Source: JBBQLG01 sp964251665 (lineage in GTDB: Bacteria > Bacteroidota > Bacteroidia > Cytophagales > Spirosomataceae). Taken from it: a stretch of 64,000 bases of DNA. Positions 19,322 to 29,800 of this stretch are shown here, piece by piece. The notes under the pieces were generated by a model. It was not told where the DNA came from and searched no databases. It worked only from the letters and a program-made list of their open reading frames with translations. Both the position numbers and the translations under genes were made by a program. Numbering within the stretch: the stretch's first letter is position 1; each line of letters starts with the position of its first letter. Where the stretch lies: NCBI GenBank assembly GCA_964251665.1, contig CAXUKO010000021.1:37895-101894 (forward strand), read 5' to 3'.

Positions 19322-19490
19322 TTGACCTTTAAGCGTTCAGCTACAACATGTCTAACAGCGAACGATCCGGCGTCCCGATGGAAGCAGCAGCAAGCCCTCG
19401 ATGGGCTGCGTTCCCTTTTCGAGTCAACGGTGGCCAAACCAACGCTGTCCGAACAACAGCGCGAACAGATCGAAAGTACTCTTTTTCAGC
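19322..19490 (+). other. Possible coding remnant next to the IS110 fragment
   Basis: A + strand frame reads QQQALDGLRSLFESTVAK followed by PTLSEQQREQIEST, helix-rich and protein-like, then runs into the antisense of the IS110 fragment at about 19490. It recalls the helix-turn-helix start of some transposases but I cannot name it. The composition break at 19490 suggests a recombination joint. Confidence 0.25.
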
Positions 19491-19687
19491 CAACCTGTGT
19501 GTTCCGGGCAAAACACGGCTTGTCCGGGATTCCAGAAAACGAGTGTTCCAACTGCGGCAAAGCAGTTTTTGATACCGACACCGGTGTTGGCAGTAGTCAT
19601 TTGAAAAACAAGCGTCCGGCAATCCAGGACGGCCCAATCCAGTGTTGCTTTACTAAGGGCAATGCCGATGTAGTGGTGAATGTCCAT
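19490..19687 (-). pseudogene. IS110-family transposase, N-terminal fragment
   Basis: The first ~65 residues match the DEDD-type IS110 transposase start: HYIGIALSKATLDWAV, later MTTANTGVGIKNCF and WNPGQAVFCPEHTG. Homology stops abruptly after EHTG, where the frame turns into unrelated residues. In active family members the first motif has a catalytic Asp (GID-SK); here it reads GIALSK, so that Asp is missing too. The C-terminal Ser-containing domain is absent. This is a dead insertion-sequence remnant, one of several broken genes in the 19-23.5 kb stretch. Confidence 0.75.
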
Positions 19688-19699
19688 AAAAGCGGTTAG

Positions 19700-20125
19700 T
19701 TTTGGTTGTCAGCCAACTAACTGGCCTTTGCTCAACCGGCCGACCGCCTTGTAATGGGCTGTGAAGCCGATTTTTAATTGGCGCCATTGCAAGTTTAACC
19801 GAGTGAGGTTGTGACCGCGACGGCGGACCGTTCGGAACATAGCCGGGCGGCCGGTGCCGTCTTTCTCCCTGGCAACCCGTTAGATTGCCCCGTTCCGGTT
19901 GACTGATGGCAAGCTACTTAATCTAAGAATCTTACCACCCTACAAACCTCAGGGGCGAAGCCGGTTTAGATAAAGCCGTACCAGGATTTTACCGGCGCGG
20001 CCTTTTGAGGAGAAAGTGTGCTTACAACAACACTCCTATATGGGAGGCCCAACACACGCCAGGAGCCGGGTTTGCCTGGGCCTGTTGTCTTAAAATATGT
20101 CCGCTGAAAACACGCTAATTAATCC
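19700..20125. other. Intergenic stretch, no gene found
   Basis: About 425 bases between the IS110 remnant and the AraC gene. No convincing ORF on either strand. It is fairly GC-rich with a small hairpin around 20034-20047. It probably contains residual mobile-element DNA and the AraC promoter. Confidence 0.4.
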
Positions 20126-21028
20126 ATGAACAAGGGCAGAAGTGTAGAGCGGCAGGATTTTCTACTCCTCCAACTGGAAGACATCAACGCATCCTTCCCG
20201 AAGGGAAAGATGCGGCCCTATTACCAGTCGTTCCACATTAACCGGATTGAAGACTTCCGACCGCACGTGCAGGGGAAGCAGTTTCCCTACCGCAAAACGG
20301 TTACGGAGTTTATGTTTATTACGCAGGGCAGCACCGTCCGGGCAAAAGGCATTGACTGGCATAAGATTACAGCCAACAGTTTCTTCTTCGTGCCGGCCTA
20401 TCAAATCCGAACGGCTGAGAGCATGAGCGACGATATTCGGGGTTTCTTCTGCCACTTCGACACCGACATTTTCAAGAAATGCTACCTGCAAAATGATGTG
20501 CTGAGCGAGTTCCCATTTCTACAGTATATCGGCAATCCCTATATCCGCGTACCGGAGGAGGCTAAACTACGCATTGTGTACCTGGTGGAACGTCTGGAAG
20601 CCGAATACCAACGCGACAATCCGAACGAGTTTAAACTTTTTGCTACCTATTTGCTCACCCTGTTTTTTGAATTGAACCGATTTGTGAATTTAGAAGCCAA
20701 AACCAAAGATGCGGCTTCGCTGCTCACCCAGCAATACAAAAATGCGCTGATGCAGCATATCTACGACATCCATACCGTAGCGGAGTATGCGGCCCATCTG
20801 TCGGTTTCGCAGACCTACCTGAACCGCTGCCTGCAAACGACAACGGGAAAAACGGCCCACGATATTCTTAACGAAATGATTTTGCTTGAAGCCAAAACGC
20901 TGCTCAAACAAACCCCCTTGAGCATCAGCGAGATTGCTTACAAAATCGGTAAACAGGACCATAGCGATTTCAGCCGTTTCTTCAAACACCACACCGGTGC
21001 TACCCCAGGAGAGTTCCGAAAAGAGTAA
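20126..21028 (+). CDS. AraC-family transcriptional regulator
   Basis: A 300-residue regulator. The N-terminal ~190 residues form a cupin-like sensing domain (EFMFITQGSTVRAKGIDWHK, FFFVPAYQIRT). The C-terminal ~100 residues are the double helix-turn-helix DNA-binding domain: YAAHLSVSQTYLNRCLQTTT and then ISEIAYKIGKQDHSDFSRFF, ending HTGATPGEFRKE, the AraC signature. It precedes a TonB-dependent receptor fragment in the same direction by about 200 bases and may once have controlled that gene. The ligand is unknown. Confidence 0.93.
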   Translation: MNKGRSVERQDFLLLQLEDINASFPKGKMRPYYQSFHINRIEDFRPHVQGKQFPYRKTVTEFMFITQGSTVRAKGIDWHKITANSFFFVPAYQIRTAESMSDDIRGFFCHFDTDIFKKCYLQNDVLSEFPFLQYIGNPYIRVPEEAKLRIVYLVERLEAEYQRDNPNEFKLFATYLLTLFFELNRFVNLEAKTKDAASLLTQQYKNALMQHIYDIHTVAEYAAHLSVSQTYLNRCLQTTTGKTAHDILNEMILLEAKTLLKQTPLSISEIAYKIGKQDHSDFSRFFKHHTGATPGEFRKE

Positions 21029-21226
21029 ATGGCTTCCGACCAGGCGTGAAAGGTTAGTAAAAGTCAAAATTCCCTCCTAAAAATCCTCTTGTTTGATTTT
21101 TGCATAGTAAGTGTTGAATTTGCCTAACTCTCTTTTTTTCAGGGCAGTAGTTTTGTGACGTCTTCTTCGTACGGTATTAATTCTTGAATTAATGCTACAA
21201 GCCAGACCCTAACAAAACCGCTTACT

Positions 21227-21819
21227 ATGAAAAAAAATACGGCAACTATGCTAAGGCGCATCATTATTCCGGTGGCGTTGCTGCTGCTGAATACGACGTA
21301 TCTGTTAGCGCAAAGCACTCAAATTTCCGGCATTGTGAAAAGGGCTGTCGGTGAGGTAATGCCCGGTGTTACGGTGGTGCTTAAAGGAACAGCCAAAGGA
21401 ACAAATACGGATCAGAACGGTGCATACAGCCTCGACGCTCCGCCGGACGGTATGCTGGTGTTTTCGTTCATTGGTTACCAGACGCAGCAGCTAGCTATCC
21501 ACGGCAAAACAATCATCAATGTAACGATGGCAGAATCGGCCGCCAGTCTGGATGAGGTGGTTGTGACGGGGGTGTTTGATCAGCGAACGGCTCTGGAGTC
21601 GTCGATTGCGATCAGTACCCTGAACAGCAAAGCCATTGCCCGGCTGGCCCCCAACAGTGCGGCTGATTTATTGAGTTACACGCCCGGCGTTTACGTAAAC
21701 TCCTCGGTGGGTGAAATCAACAACACCGTTTTTTCACGGGGCGTAAACGCCAAGCAGTTTTCCGTGGCGGGTGGCAATGGCTATTACTACGTATCACTGA
21801 TGGAAGACGGCCTGCCGAC
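21227..21819 (+). pseudogene. TonB-dependent receptor, N-terminal fragment
   Basis: It has a signal peptide (IPVALLLLNTTYLLAQ), a carboxypeptidase-like domain (ISGIVKRAVGEVMPGVTVVL, ending near FSFIGYQTQQLAI), the TonB-box-like SLDEVVVTG, and the start of the plug (LLSYTPGVYVNSSVGEIN, YYYVSLMEDGLP). It stops after about 198 residues where the sequence passes into an oxidoreductase gene in another frame; the open frame runs on out of phase to 21877. A full receptor needs 700-1,000 residues, so this is non-functional. A candidate -7 element, TAGTTTTG at 21148-21155, lies 5' but its upstream TTTG is badly spaced. The upstream AraC gene may have regulated it. Confidence 0.85.
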
Positions 21820-23316
21820 GTCGGAGCAACCTATGCCCGTATCCTTTCCGAAAAAAAACCGGATGCCCGGATGCTGATGATTGATCTGGGACCAAAGATT
21901 TCGGATAGAATCGGGCAGCACACCAAGAACATCACCGATCCCCGGGCCCTTGAAAAAGCCCAGGTTTTATCGCAGGGACCTCACCGGGAACCGTACCCCC
22001 TGATTTCGGTGGCCGAACGGGCCGCAGCTGCGCAGCGGGGCGAACGGGACCCCAAGTTTTTAGCCCGCGCCAGTACCCATCTGGTGACGGAATCGGAGGC
22101 TGAACTACAAGCGAACGAGATGCCGGCGGCTTCCATATCGAGCAATATCGGCGGCATGGGCGTTCACTGGACCTGCGCCTGCCCGCGACCCGGCAATGAA
22201 GAGCGTATTCCGTTTATTCCGGCGAAGGAGATGGACGAAGCACTGGACAAAGCCGAGCAGCTACTCCACGTATCGCAGGACGTCTTTCCGATGAATACCG
22301 AGGGCGAAACTATTCTGAAAACCCTCAACGAAGCCTTAGGCACCAGTCATTCACCCCGGCGACAGGCGCAGCCTATGCCTTTAGCCTGCCAGCGCGACGA
22401 AGCTGGAAACCTGTACTGGACAGCCTCTGACGTCGTACTGAGTGACACACTGAACAACCCCAGCTTCGAACTAAGAAGCGAAACCATCGCCCGCCGACTG
22501 ATTTATAAGGATGGGAAAGTAACGAAGGTACTGATCGAACATCTGCCAACGCAGCAGCAGGAAGAGATTGAGGCTACCATCGTTATTGTAGCCGCCGATG
22601 CGCTCCGTACGCCACAACTGCTGTGGGCATCGGGAATTCGACCTAGGGCCCTGGGTCATTACCTCAACGAGCATCCGTTTATCTTCACCTTCGTCGAAGT
22701 CGTTCCTGCTGCCCCTGCTGCGGAAGCACTGGCGGCTGCCGGGAAGAAGGGGGGCGATCCGCTGGTGGGTGTCTTCTGGTTACCTTTCGATGCACCCAAC
22801 CATCCCTTTCATGGCCAGATCATGCACATGGATTTGTCGCCCATGAAAACCACGGTCGATGATCCGGGCAAACACATTATCGGTCTGGGCTGGGGCTGCG
22901 TGAAAGAGCTGAGCTACGATGACCAGATCGTTTTCTCCGAATCGGAAAGAGACTATCTTGGTATGCCCAGGATGACATTCAGGTACATGTTTTCAGAAAA
23001 AGACCACGCATCTATCGCTAAGGCCAGGGCATTCCAGAAAAAAGTGGCAGGCCTGTTTGGTAAGGAAATCAAGGACGGTCAACAGACGCTGATGCCCGCT
23101 GGTTCATCGCTGCACTACGAAGGAACAACCCGTATGGGTGAAGCTAACGATGGTACGTCGGTTTGTGATACGTACTCGAAAGTGTGGGGCTTCGGGAACC
23201 TGTTCCTTGGCGGAAACGGGGTGATACCGATGGCCACCACCTCAAACCCAACCCTGACGAGTGTAGCGCTGGCGGTACGTTCGTGCGAAAAAATTATGGA
23301 GATGATCGAATGCTGA
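21820..23316 (+). pseudogene. GMC oxidoreductase (pyranose-oxidase-like), N-terminus missing
   Basis: From about 21820 the frame reads VGATYARILSEKKPDARMLM and then IDLGPKI, the continuation of the FAD-binding start of GMC oxidoreductases whose GxGxxG core is lost. The rest is intact: NIGGMGVHWTCACPRP, where pyranose oxidases carry the flavinylated His; SSLHYEGTTRMG with the catalytic His; and TSNPTLTSVALAVRS with the catalytic Asn. The first ATG available is 21871, but a product from there would lack the FAD fold. Pyranose oxidases oxidise sugars at C2 and make peroxide. The join with the receptor fragment looks like a deletion end point. Confidence 0.85.
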
Positions 23317-23336
23317 GTCACTGCCTGACTGAGCTT

Positions 23337-23489
23337 ACTGTGAAACGTAGTGGCGTATCCGTTGAGCAAATCTCGGAAGACTTAGGACATAGTAATCTGC
23401 TCACTACGCAATGGTATTCGGACAGCCTCGATGATACGGTATAGCGTAGTTTAGCCAATGCCCTGTTATCGAGACGAATTTGTATATAA
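23337..23489 (+). pseudogene. Tyrosine recombinase (integrase), C-terminal fragment
   Basis: The frame reads VKRSGVSVEQISEDLGHSNL, then TTQWYSDSLDDTV, a TAG at 23442-23444, and RSLANALLSRR to a TAA at 23487. This is the end of a phage-type integrase: LGH contributes an active-site His and the WY tyrosine is in the nucleophile position. The catalytic Arg region and the N-terminal domain are absent. The TAG probably replaces Lys. It directly follows the GMC fragment and precedes a palindromic repeat. Confidence 0.75.
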
Positions 23490-23543
23490 GGGAGCGATAG
23501 CGGCCCTTTTTAGGTGTTCTCTACTCCTAAACAACTTCTTTAG

Positions 23544-23604
23544 CGACTATAAACCGTTTCAAAACGGTTTATAGTCGGTTTCTCGATTCGGTTTAATAAG
23601 TTTA
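23544..23604. repeat. Palindromic repeat element, copy A
   Basis: A 16-bp stem (23544-23559 with 23562-23577, 2-base loop) followed by GGTTTCT and a TTCGGTTTAAT-AGTTTA tail. Copy B at 36335-36401 has the same layout in the same orientation. In the stem one base pair differs between copies on both arms (GACTAT/ATAGTC here, GACAAT/ATTGTC in B), so pairing is preserved. The rest of 23490-23714 holds no gene. Confidence 0.8.
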
Positions 23605-23714
23605 CGATTCAGTTCAATCAGCATTGTACACAAGAAGCCATCCAATAAAGTAGGCATTATATTACCGGTTAAGCTGTTACTCGTTTTCAAGCAAAACATG
23701 CGACTAACGGCTCG

Positions 23715-26615
23715 TTAGTATTTAATCATAAACTCACTCAGGTTCGCATCGGCATCCAGGTCAAGCTTCCGCCGAAGTCGGTAGCGTTTCAGTTCAACGC
23801 TTCGGTGCGTTATATTGAGCAATTGAGCAATCTCTTTGGTAGACAGATTCATGCGCAGGTACGCGGCCAGTTTTAAGTCGCCCTGACTTAGGTCGGGGTA
23901 TTTGTCGACTAAGTGTTTCAGAAACTGCTCGTGTACCTTATTGAAATTAGCCTCGAACAGCTTCCAATCCTGTTCAGTCGAGATGTTCGTGTCAATCAGC
24001 GAACCAATCCGCTGAAACCCCTCCGTAGCCGACCGGTAGCCCGACTGGTCTTTCATCCGGTTAAGCTCCGACTTTAGCTGAATCAGCAGTTCATTCTTGC
24101 GGATAAGCAGCATCGTCGAGTTGGCTAATTCTTCTGATTTTTGAATCAGCCCCCGCTCCAGTTGTTCTTTCTGTAACATCACAATTTCCCGTTGGCTATG
24201 CTCTTCCTGAAACCGGAGTTGTTCCTCTAGCTTCTCCCGCACCTGGTTCTGCTGACTGGCTACCCGCCGTAAGTGCATTCGGTAGAGCAAGCGTATTAAC
24301 CCAGCCAGTAGCACCAAATAAACGACTTTGCTCCAGACAGCCCAGTACCAGGGGGGCAGGATGTCGATAGTCAGTGTGCTCTCAACTGGGTGAAGGTTTG
24401 ATTTCAGGTGGAAAATATACTGACCAGGCGGAAGACTGCTAAACTCCTTTTGGTGAATAGCTTCATAAGCTGACCAAGCTGGCATACTGTTTTCGAGCCA
24501 GTAGCTATAACGTACCGGCCGGGTATAGACAGGTGTACTAAAGTCGATAGCTACTGTATGCTGCCGGTGCGAAAAAGGCAAGTCTGGCAGCGGTTTCATT
24601 CCGTAGAAAACCTGGCTGAAGGCAGCCCCGCCAATACTGGCTACCCGGCGAATAACAGGCGGAACCACCGTCCCAGCGACAAACTGAGACAGTGCCCTCC
24701 GGGGAATCAATTCAAAGCCATTTTCGCGGCACAACGCCAGATAAGCCGTATCCAGCGGCAGTACATTTTCAAAGTTCTCTACCCACTGGTCCGTTCTGAC
24801 TGGTATTTCTTTTGGGTTGTGTGCCGGTCGTTCCCAGCTTACGGTCCCATCCTGCCGCAGGGCAATGGCGCTCGAATCAGAGAGGGGAAACTGTTTCCGG
24901 GCATCTTTATCCAACCAGGCAAACCGGGCCGGAACGGGGACGAAACGGTCAGCAGTCGGGACGTACACTTGTGACCCTCTGACTGACGTCACCACAATCT
25001 GCTGCTGAAGGCGGCACAAACTTGTTCCTGACTCCTTAAACTGACGCTCGTTATACGCTTTGGCTACGACTACGCTCCGCAGGTCAGGTGACAATACCAG
25101 CCGCTGTACTCCCTGATTACTGGCTTTATTGATCCAGATGGCACCCGTTTCGTCTTCTTCTAACTGTCGGACAGGCCCGGAAAAATTCTTAATTGTATCA
25201 ACAAATACCCAGCGCCCCGCCTTATTTTTTCGATAAAGGCACAGTTGGGTGTAGGTCCCCTGAACCAGATAGTCAGGGTGACGATTCAGGCGACGCATTA
25301 CCCACCCACCCGTGACACCACAGACCAGCCGGGCCTGCATGCCCACAATCTCAAATGTTCCACGATTATGGCCGCATAGTAACTGATTGTCGACCACCGT
25401 AAGGTCCCAAACCTGCCCCTGCGTGCCGGGCACCAATAGAAAAGGGGAGTCAGGCTGATCTAACAATTTAGCATACACCCCTTGGTTGGTACCCACATAT
25501 AGGCTGTTACCGAACCGGGCCATGTCGTACAGCGTCCCCAGTTCACCCTCAGCATCGACGAAGTAACGAATGGGCGAATTGAGGTTAATCAGGTCAATGC
25601 CTTTATCCAGTCCCACCCAGAGATTCCGATCAGCATCTTCACAGAGCGAGAGAACGGTACTGTTTTGCAGCCCATTTTTGGGGCTGATGTGGTATACAAT
25701 CCGGCCATTGGCGTGGGTAATGACCACACCATTTCGCAGCGTACCAAACGCGTACAGTCCCGACCGGAGCCGTAGCCCCCGGTTGAGCCGATTCTGCTGA
25801 ATAAATCGGTTGAGGACGGCATTAAATAAGCGAAAGTGAATACCGTCGTACAGATATATAGCCTGTTCGGTACCAATAAGCAGTCCGGTCCGGTCAATGG
25901 GTAATAAGGTGTTCACGGTTTCCCGACCTAAAAACTCGCTTCCCTTCACCAGCAAAAATTGATCACCCCGCACCTCATACAGCCCTTTATCCAAAACCCC
26001 CAGCAATAATCGGTCGCGAACCTGATGGACGAAAAGGATATTACCCGGTGGCTGCAACTGCTGCACCTGGCCCTGCCAATAACGATACAGGTATGCAAAC
26101 GACTGGAATAGTACACCCTGGCTGGTAACCTGAATGTTCCAGATTTCCTCGGTTAAAAACGCTGGATCTTTAATGAGTGCCCGTAAGGAGTGGTAGGTCA
26201 GTACACCGGCACTGTTAGGTCGCCAATAGCCAAATTCGCCCAGTGCTCCTGTAAAAACGTCACCATTCGCAGCCACAGCAACAGACCGCACCAACTGCTT
26301 CTGGGGTAATTCATACGTTTTCCAGCGGCTGCCATCAAATTCAAGCAACCCTTTTGAATTCGCTATGTACATCAGCCGGGTCTGGCCATGCTGAACGACG
26401 CTCCAGTTCTGGTTATTGGCCCCATACATCTGACGCGTATACCGAATCACCTCCGGCCGACAGAAACTATAAGGGGTTTGCGCTCTACTCCATGAGCAGT
26501 CCAGATATAGCCACAGCAGACCACACAAAAACCACCTGATGCTGGTAATCTTCCGGTGTAGTTTGAAAATCGCTGTGAAATGCTGCCAAAAACAGCTTGA
26601 TGTACCGAAAATCAT
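23715..26615 (-). CDS. One-protein sensor/transcription regulator: beta-propeller, Y_Y_Y domain, LuxR-type HTH
   Basis: A 966-residue membrane regulator without kinase domains. The N-terminal membrane segment (WFLCGLLWLYLDCSW) is followed by about 650 residues of two-component-regulator-propeller-like repeats (for example LMYIANSKGLLEFDGSRWKTY, TGALGEFGYWRPNS) and a Y_Y_Y-type Ig domain (PVRYSYWLENSMPAWS). A single membrane helix (KVVYLVLLAGLIRLLYRM) and a coiled coil lead to a C-terminal HTH, DLKLAAYLRMNLSTKEIAQL then NITHRSVELKRYRLRRKLDL. It is divergent from the susC gene at 26808, so it probably senses the PUL's oligosaccharide and switches that operon. The start codon is uncertain because the N-terminus before the membrane segment is long. 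Confidence 0.88.
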   Translation of the reverse strand: MIFGTSSCFWQHFTAIFKLHRKITSIRWFLCGLLWLYLDCSWSRAQTPYSFCRPEVIRYTRQMYGANNQNWSVVQHGQTRLMYIANSKGLLEFDGSRWKTYELPQKQLVRSVAVAANGDVFTGALGEFGYWRPNSAGVLTYHSLRALIKDPAFLTEEIWNIQVTSQGVLFQSFAYLYRYWQGQVQQLQPPGNILFVHQVRDRLLLGVLDKGLYEVRGDQFLLVKGSEFLGRETVNTLLPIDRTGLLIGTEQAIYLYDGIHFRLFNAVLNRFIQQNRLNRGLRLRSGLYAFGTLRNGVVITHANGRIVYHISPKNGLQNSTVLSLCEDADRNLWVGLDKGIDLINLNSPIRYFVDAEGELGTLYDMARFGNSLYVGTNQGVYAKLLDQPDSPFLLVPGTQGQVWDLTVVDNQLLCGHNRGTFEIVGMQARLVCGVTGGWVMRRLNRHPDYLVQGTYTQLCLYRKNKAGRWVFVDTIKNFSGPVRQLEEDETGAIWINKASNQGVQRLVLSPDLRSVVVAKAYNERQFKESGTSLCRLQQQIVVTSVRGSQVYVPTADRFVPVPARFAWLDKDARKQFPLSDSSAIALRQDGTVSWERPAHNPKEIPVRTDQWVENFENVLPLDTAYLALCRENGFELIPRRALSQFVAGTVVPPVIRRVASIGGAAFSQVFYGMKPLPDLPFSHRQHTVAIDFSTPVYTRPVRYSYWLENSMPAWSAYEAIHQKEFSSLPPGQYIFHLKSNLHPVESTLTIDILPPWYWAVWSKVVYLVLLAGLIRLLYRMHLRRVASQQNQVREKLEEQLRFQEEHSQREIVMLQKEQLERGLIQKSEELANSTMLLIRKNELLIQLKSELNRMKDQSGYRSATEGFQRIGSLIDTNISTEQDWKLFEANFNKVHEQFLKHLVDKYPDLSQGDLKLAAYLRMNLSTKEIAQLLNITHRSVELKRYRLRRKLDLDADANLSEFMIKY

Positions 26616-26807
26616 TGAAATCAGCCTAAAAATAGGGGTATGATGTAGTAATGATGTATCTCAATGTTAGGGAATAAACGGTAACCTACCTTCTTTTGTG
26701 CAAAAAAATAAAGGAAAATTCTACAAGATTGGTTTTACTTACCCTCTCTTACTCAAAGGTAGCAGCCCATACAGCACAGAATTGTTAATCCGTTTACTCA
26801 CACGTTT

Positions 26808-29800
26808 ATGAGACATACTTTACGTCAAACGACTCGTAATTACTTAACTGGCTTCCTGCTTCTGCTCATATTTAGCCTTCTTCCCGGGGCTACTCAGGCC
26901 AGGCGTCCCCCAATAAAAGTATCGGGAAAAGTAACAGACCGGGCCAACGCCGGGCTACCCGGCGTAACGGTGCAGGTGAAAGGCAGTAACACGGGTACTG
27001 TAACTGATGCAAATGGTCAGTACACGCTTCAGGCGGAGGAAACTGGTACACTGGTTTTTTCAAGCATAGGTTTTACTCGGCAAGAGATTACCATTGGTAG
27101 CCGTTCGGTTATCGATGTGATCCTGCTGGATGATAGTAAATCGCTGGATGAAGTCGTTGTCGTCGGCTATGGTACACAGCGCAAATCCGATGTAACGGGT
27201 GCCACAGTGACGATTAAGGGCGATGAACTGGTGAAACAACCGGTGTTAACGGCAACACAGGCCCTTCAGGGTAAAGCCGCTGGTGTACAGATTATCAGTA
27301 GCGGGCAACCCGGCAGTGCGCCCGTTATTCGGGTACGCGGCACGGGAACGGCCTTAGCGGGAACAGCCGCCCTATTCGTTGTAGATGGTGTGTTGACTGA
27401 CGACATTACCAACATTAATACCGCTGATATTGTCAATGTCGATGTACTGAAAGATGCTTCGGCCACGGCCATTTATGGCGCACGGGGAGCCAATGGGGTC
27501 GTTATCATCACGACCAAGCGCGGCACGGCAGGCAAGATGACAGTGAGCTATTCGGGAAACGCGGGCTTCCGGGCACCGACTAACTTAGTGCAGATGGCTA
27601 ACGCCACCGAATATGCCAACTACGTTAGTGCAGCCAGTGGGAATATTATCACTCCGGGTACTACATCGACCGACTGGTACAAACAGATACTGCGTAACGG
27701 TTTTCAGCAGAATCACGGCGTATCCATCAATGGTGGTACGGATAAATCCACTTATTTTCTGAGTGCTGGCTACTTTACGGATCAGGGCGTAGTGATCGAC
27801 AACGTCTACAAACGGCTCTCTATTCGGGCCAACAACGACTTCACCTTCAATAAGGTTGTTAAAGCGGGCATCTCGGCCTCGTATGCCAATGGCAGCAATC
27901 AGATTGCCAACCTGGGTACGGCTTACAACAATGCCTACCGAGCCTCACCGATTATCCCTGGTAAAGTAAACGGCAAATATGGCAACACATCCGTTTATCA
28001 GAACGTGGGAAATTCTCTACTGGACATTGAGAAGAACGACAACCTGGCCGTAGATAACCGGTTGCTGGGGTCGGCTTATCTGGATATTAAACCAATTGAA
28101 TGGCTCACCCTCCGTTCTGAATTTGGCGGGGACTGGATTAACCAAAACAGTCGGGTCTACAATTACCAGTTCAACAATGATACCTCGACGTTTATTGCCC
28201 CCGGTGGCAATCAGCGTAATCCGAACAGCAACCTGTCCGTCGGCAATACCCGGACGTTTCACTGGACCTGGAACAACCTGGCTACATTTAACCGGACGTT
28301 TGGTAAACACGCCCTGACAGTTTTAGCCGGAACTACCGCCGAACAGTACACGCTGACCAGCTTTACGGCTTTTCGGAAAGATGTGCCCGCCGTACGCGAC
28401 CTGTGGTATATCGGCACGGGTAACGCCAATACCTCCACCAACGATGGTACCGGCGACAAATACACCCGCAACTCCTACCTCGGCCGGTTGAACTACAATT
28501 ACAACGATAAATACCTCCTCACGGCCACCATCCGGGCTGATGGTTCCTCCCGCTTTCCATCGGGGAACCGCTGGGGCTATTTCCCATCGGTAGGTGCGGG
28601 CTGGCTGATCTCAAATGAGTCGTTCATGGCCAATCAGCACCTGTTCGACCTGCTGAAACTACGGGGTAGCTGGGGTCGGGTCGGCAATGACCGGATTCCG
28701 TCGGACTCCTACACGGTGACGGTACAGCCTAACCTGGCTTATCCATTCGGGGGTGGGGTAGCCACGCCCGGTAGCGCCATCACCCAGATCAAAGACCCGA
28801 ATCTGAAGTGGGAAACTACGGAAGAATATGACCTCGGTATCGAATTTACGGCGGTGAACGGTCGGCTGTCGGGTGAACTCAACTACTATAACAAAACCTC
28901 CCGCGATTTGCTCATCAACGTGAAAGTACCTTCCGTAACGGGCGATGCTGACGGGGTGGTCCTTACCAATGCGGCTTCAATCAAGAACAAGGGCCTGGAG
29001 TTTTCGCTCAACTGGCGGGGTAAAATCACCAATAATCTTACCTATCGCGTAAGTGGCAACGTTACGTTGAACCAGAATACGGTAGTGGGGCTGAACGGTG
29101 GGCAACCTATTCTGGATGGTGGCATTGGGGCTAATCAGCAGTACACCACCCGGACCGATAACGGACAGCCCGTCGGTAGTTTCTCTGTTTTGCAGGTGCT
29201 TGGCGTTTTTCAGACATCAGATGAAGTAGGAAGCTATAAAAATGCGGCCGGACAGGTTATTCAGCCCTCGGCTAATCCCGGCGACTTTAAGTATCAGGAC
29301 ACCAACGGGGATGGTAAGATTGACGACAACGACCGGGTGTTTGCGGGTTCTTACCAGCCTAAAGCCTATTTCGGGTTGAATACGGGCCTGACCTACGGAA
29401 ATTTTGATTTTAGTGTCGACTTCTACGGAAACGTGGGCAATCAGGTCTATAACGGCAAACGGGCGTTCCGACAGAACGTACTCGACAACGTAGAGCGCTC
29501 ACTGGCTTATAACCGCTGGACGCCCTCGAATCACTCGCAGACCGAGCCGGGTGCCAATAGCGGCAACCTGCCCCCGTCAACCTACTTTGTAGAGTCAGGT
29601 TCGTTTGTCCGAATTAACAACGTGACGTTGGGATACAAACTACCAATAGCCTTACTCCAGAAAGCGACCATCAGCAACCTGCGGGTATTCGTAACCGCTC
29701 AGAACGTGCTGACACTGAAAAAATTCAGCGGCTTTACACCCGAACTGCCCGGTAACCCAACGAGTCAGGGAATTGAACTGAATGCGTATCCAACCACCAA

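Noticed and set aside
21871..23316. The GMC ORF as a complete gene starting at ATG 21871
   Set aside because: The FAD-binding start is missing and coding similarity extends upstream of the ATG to the junction.
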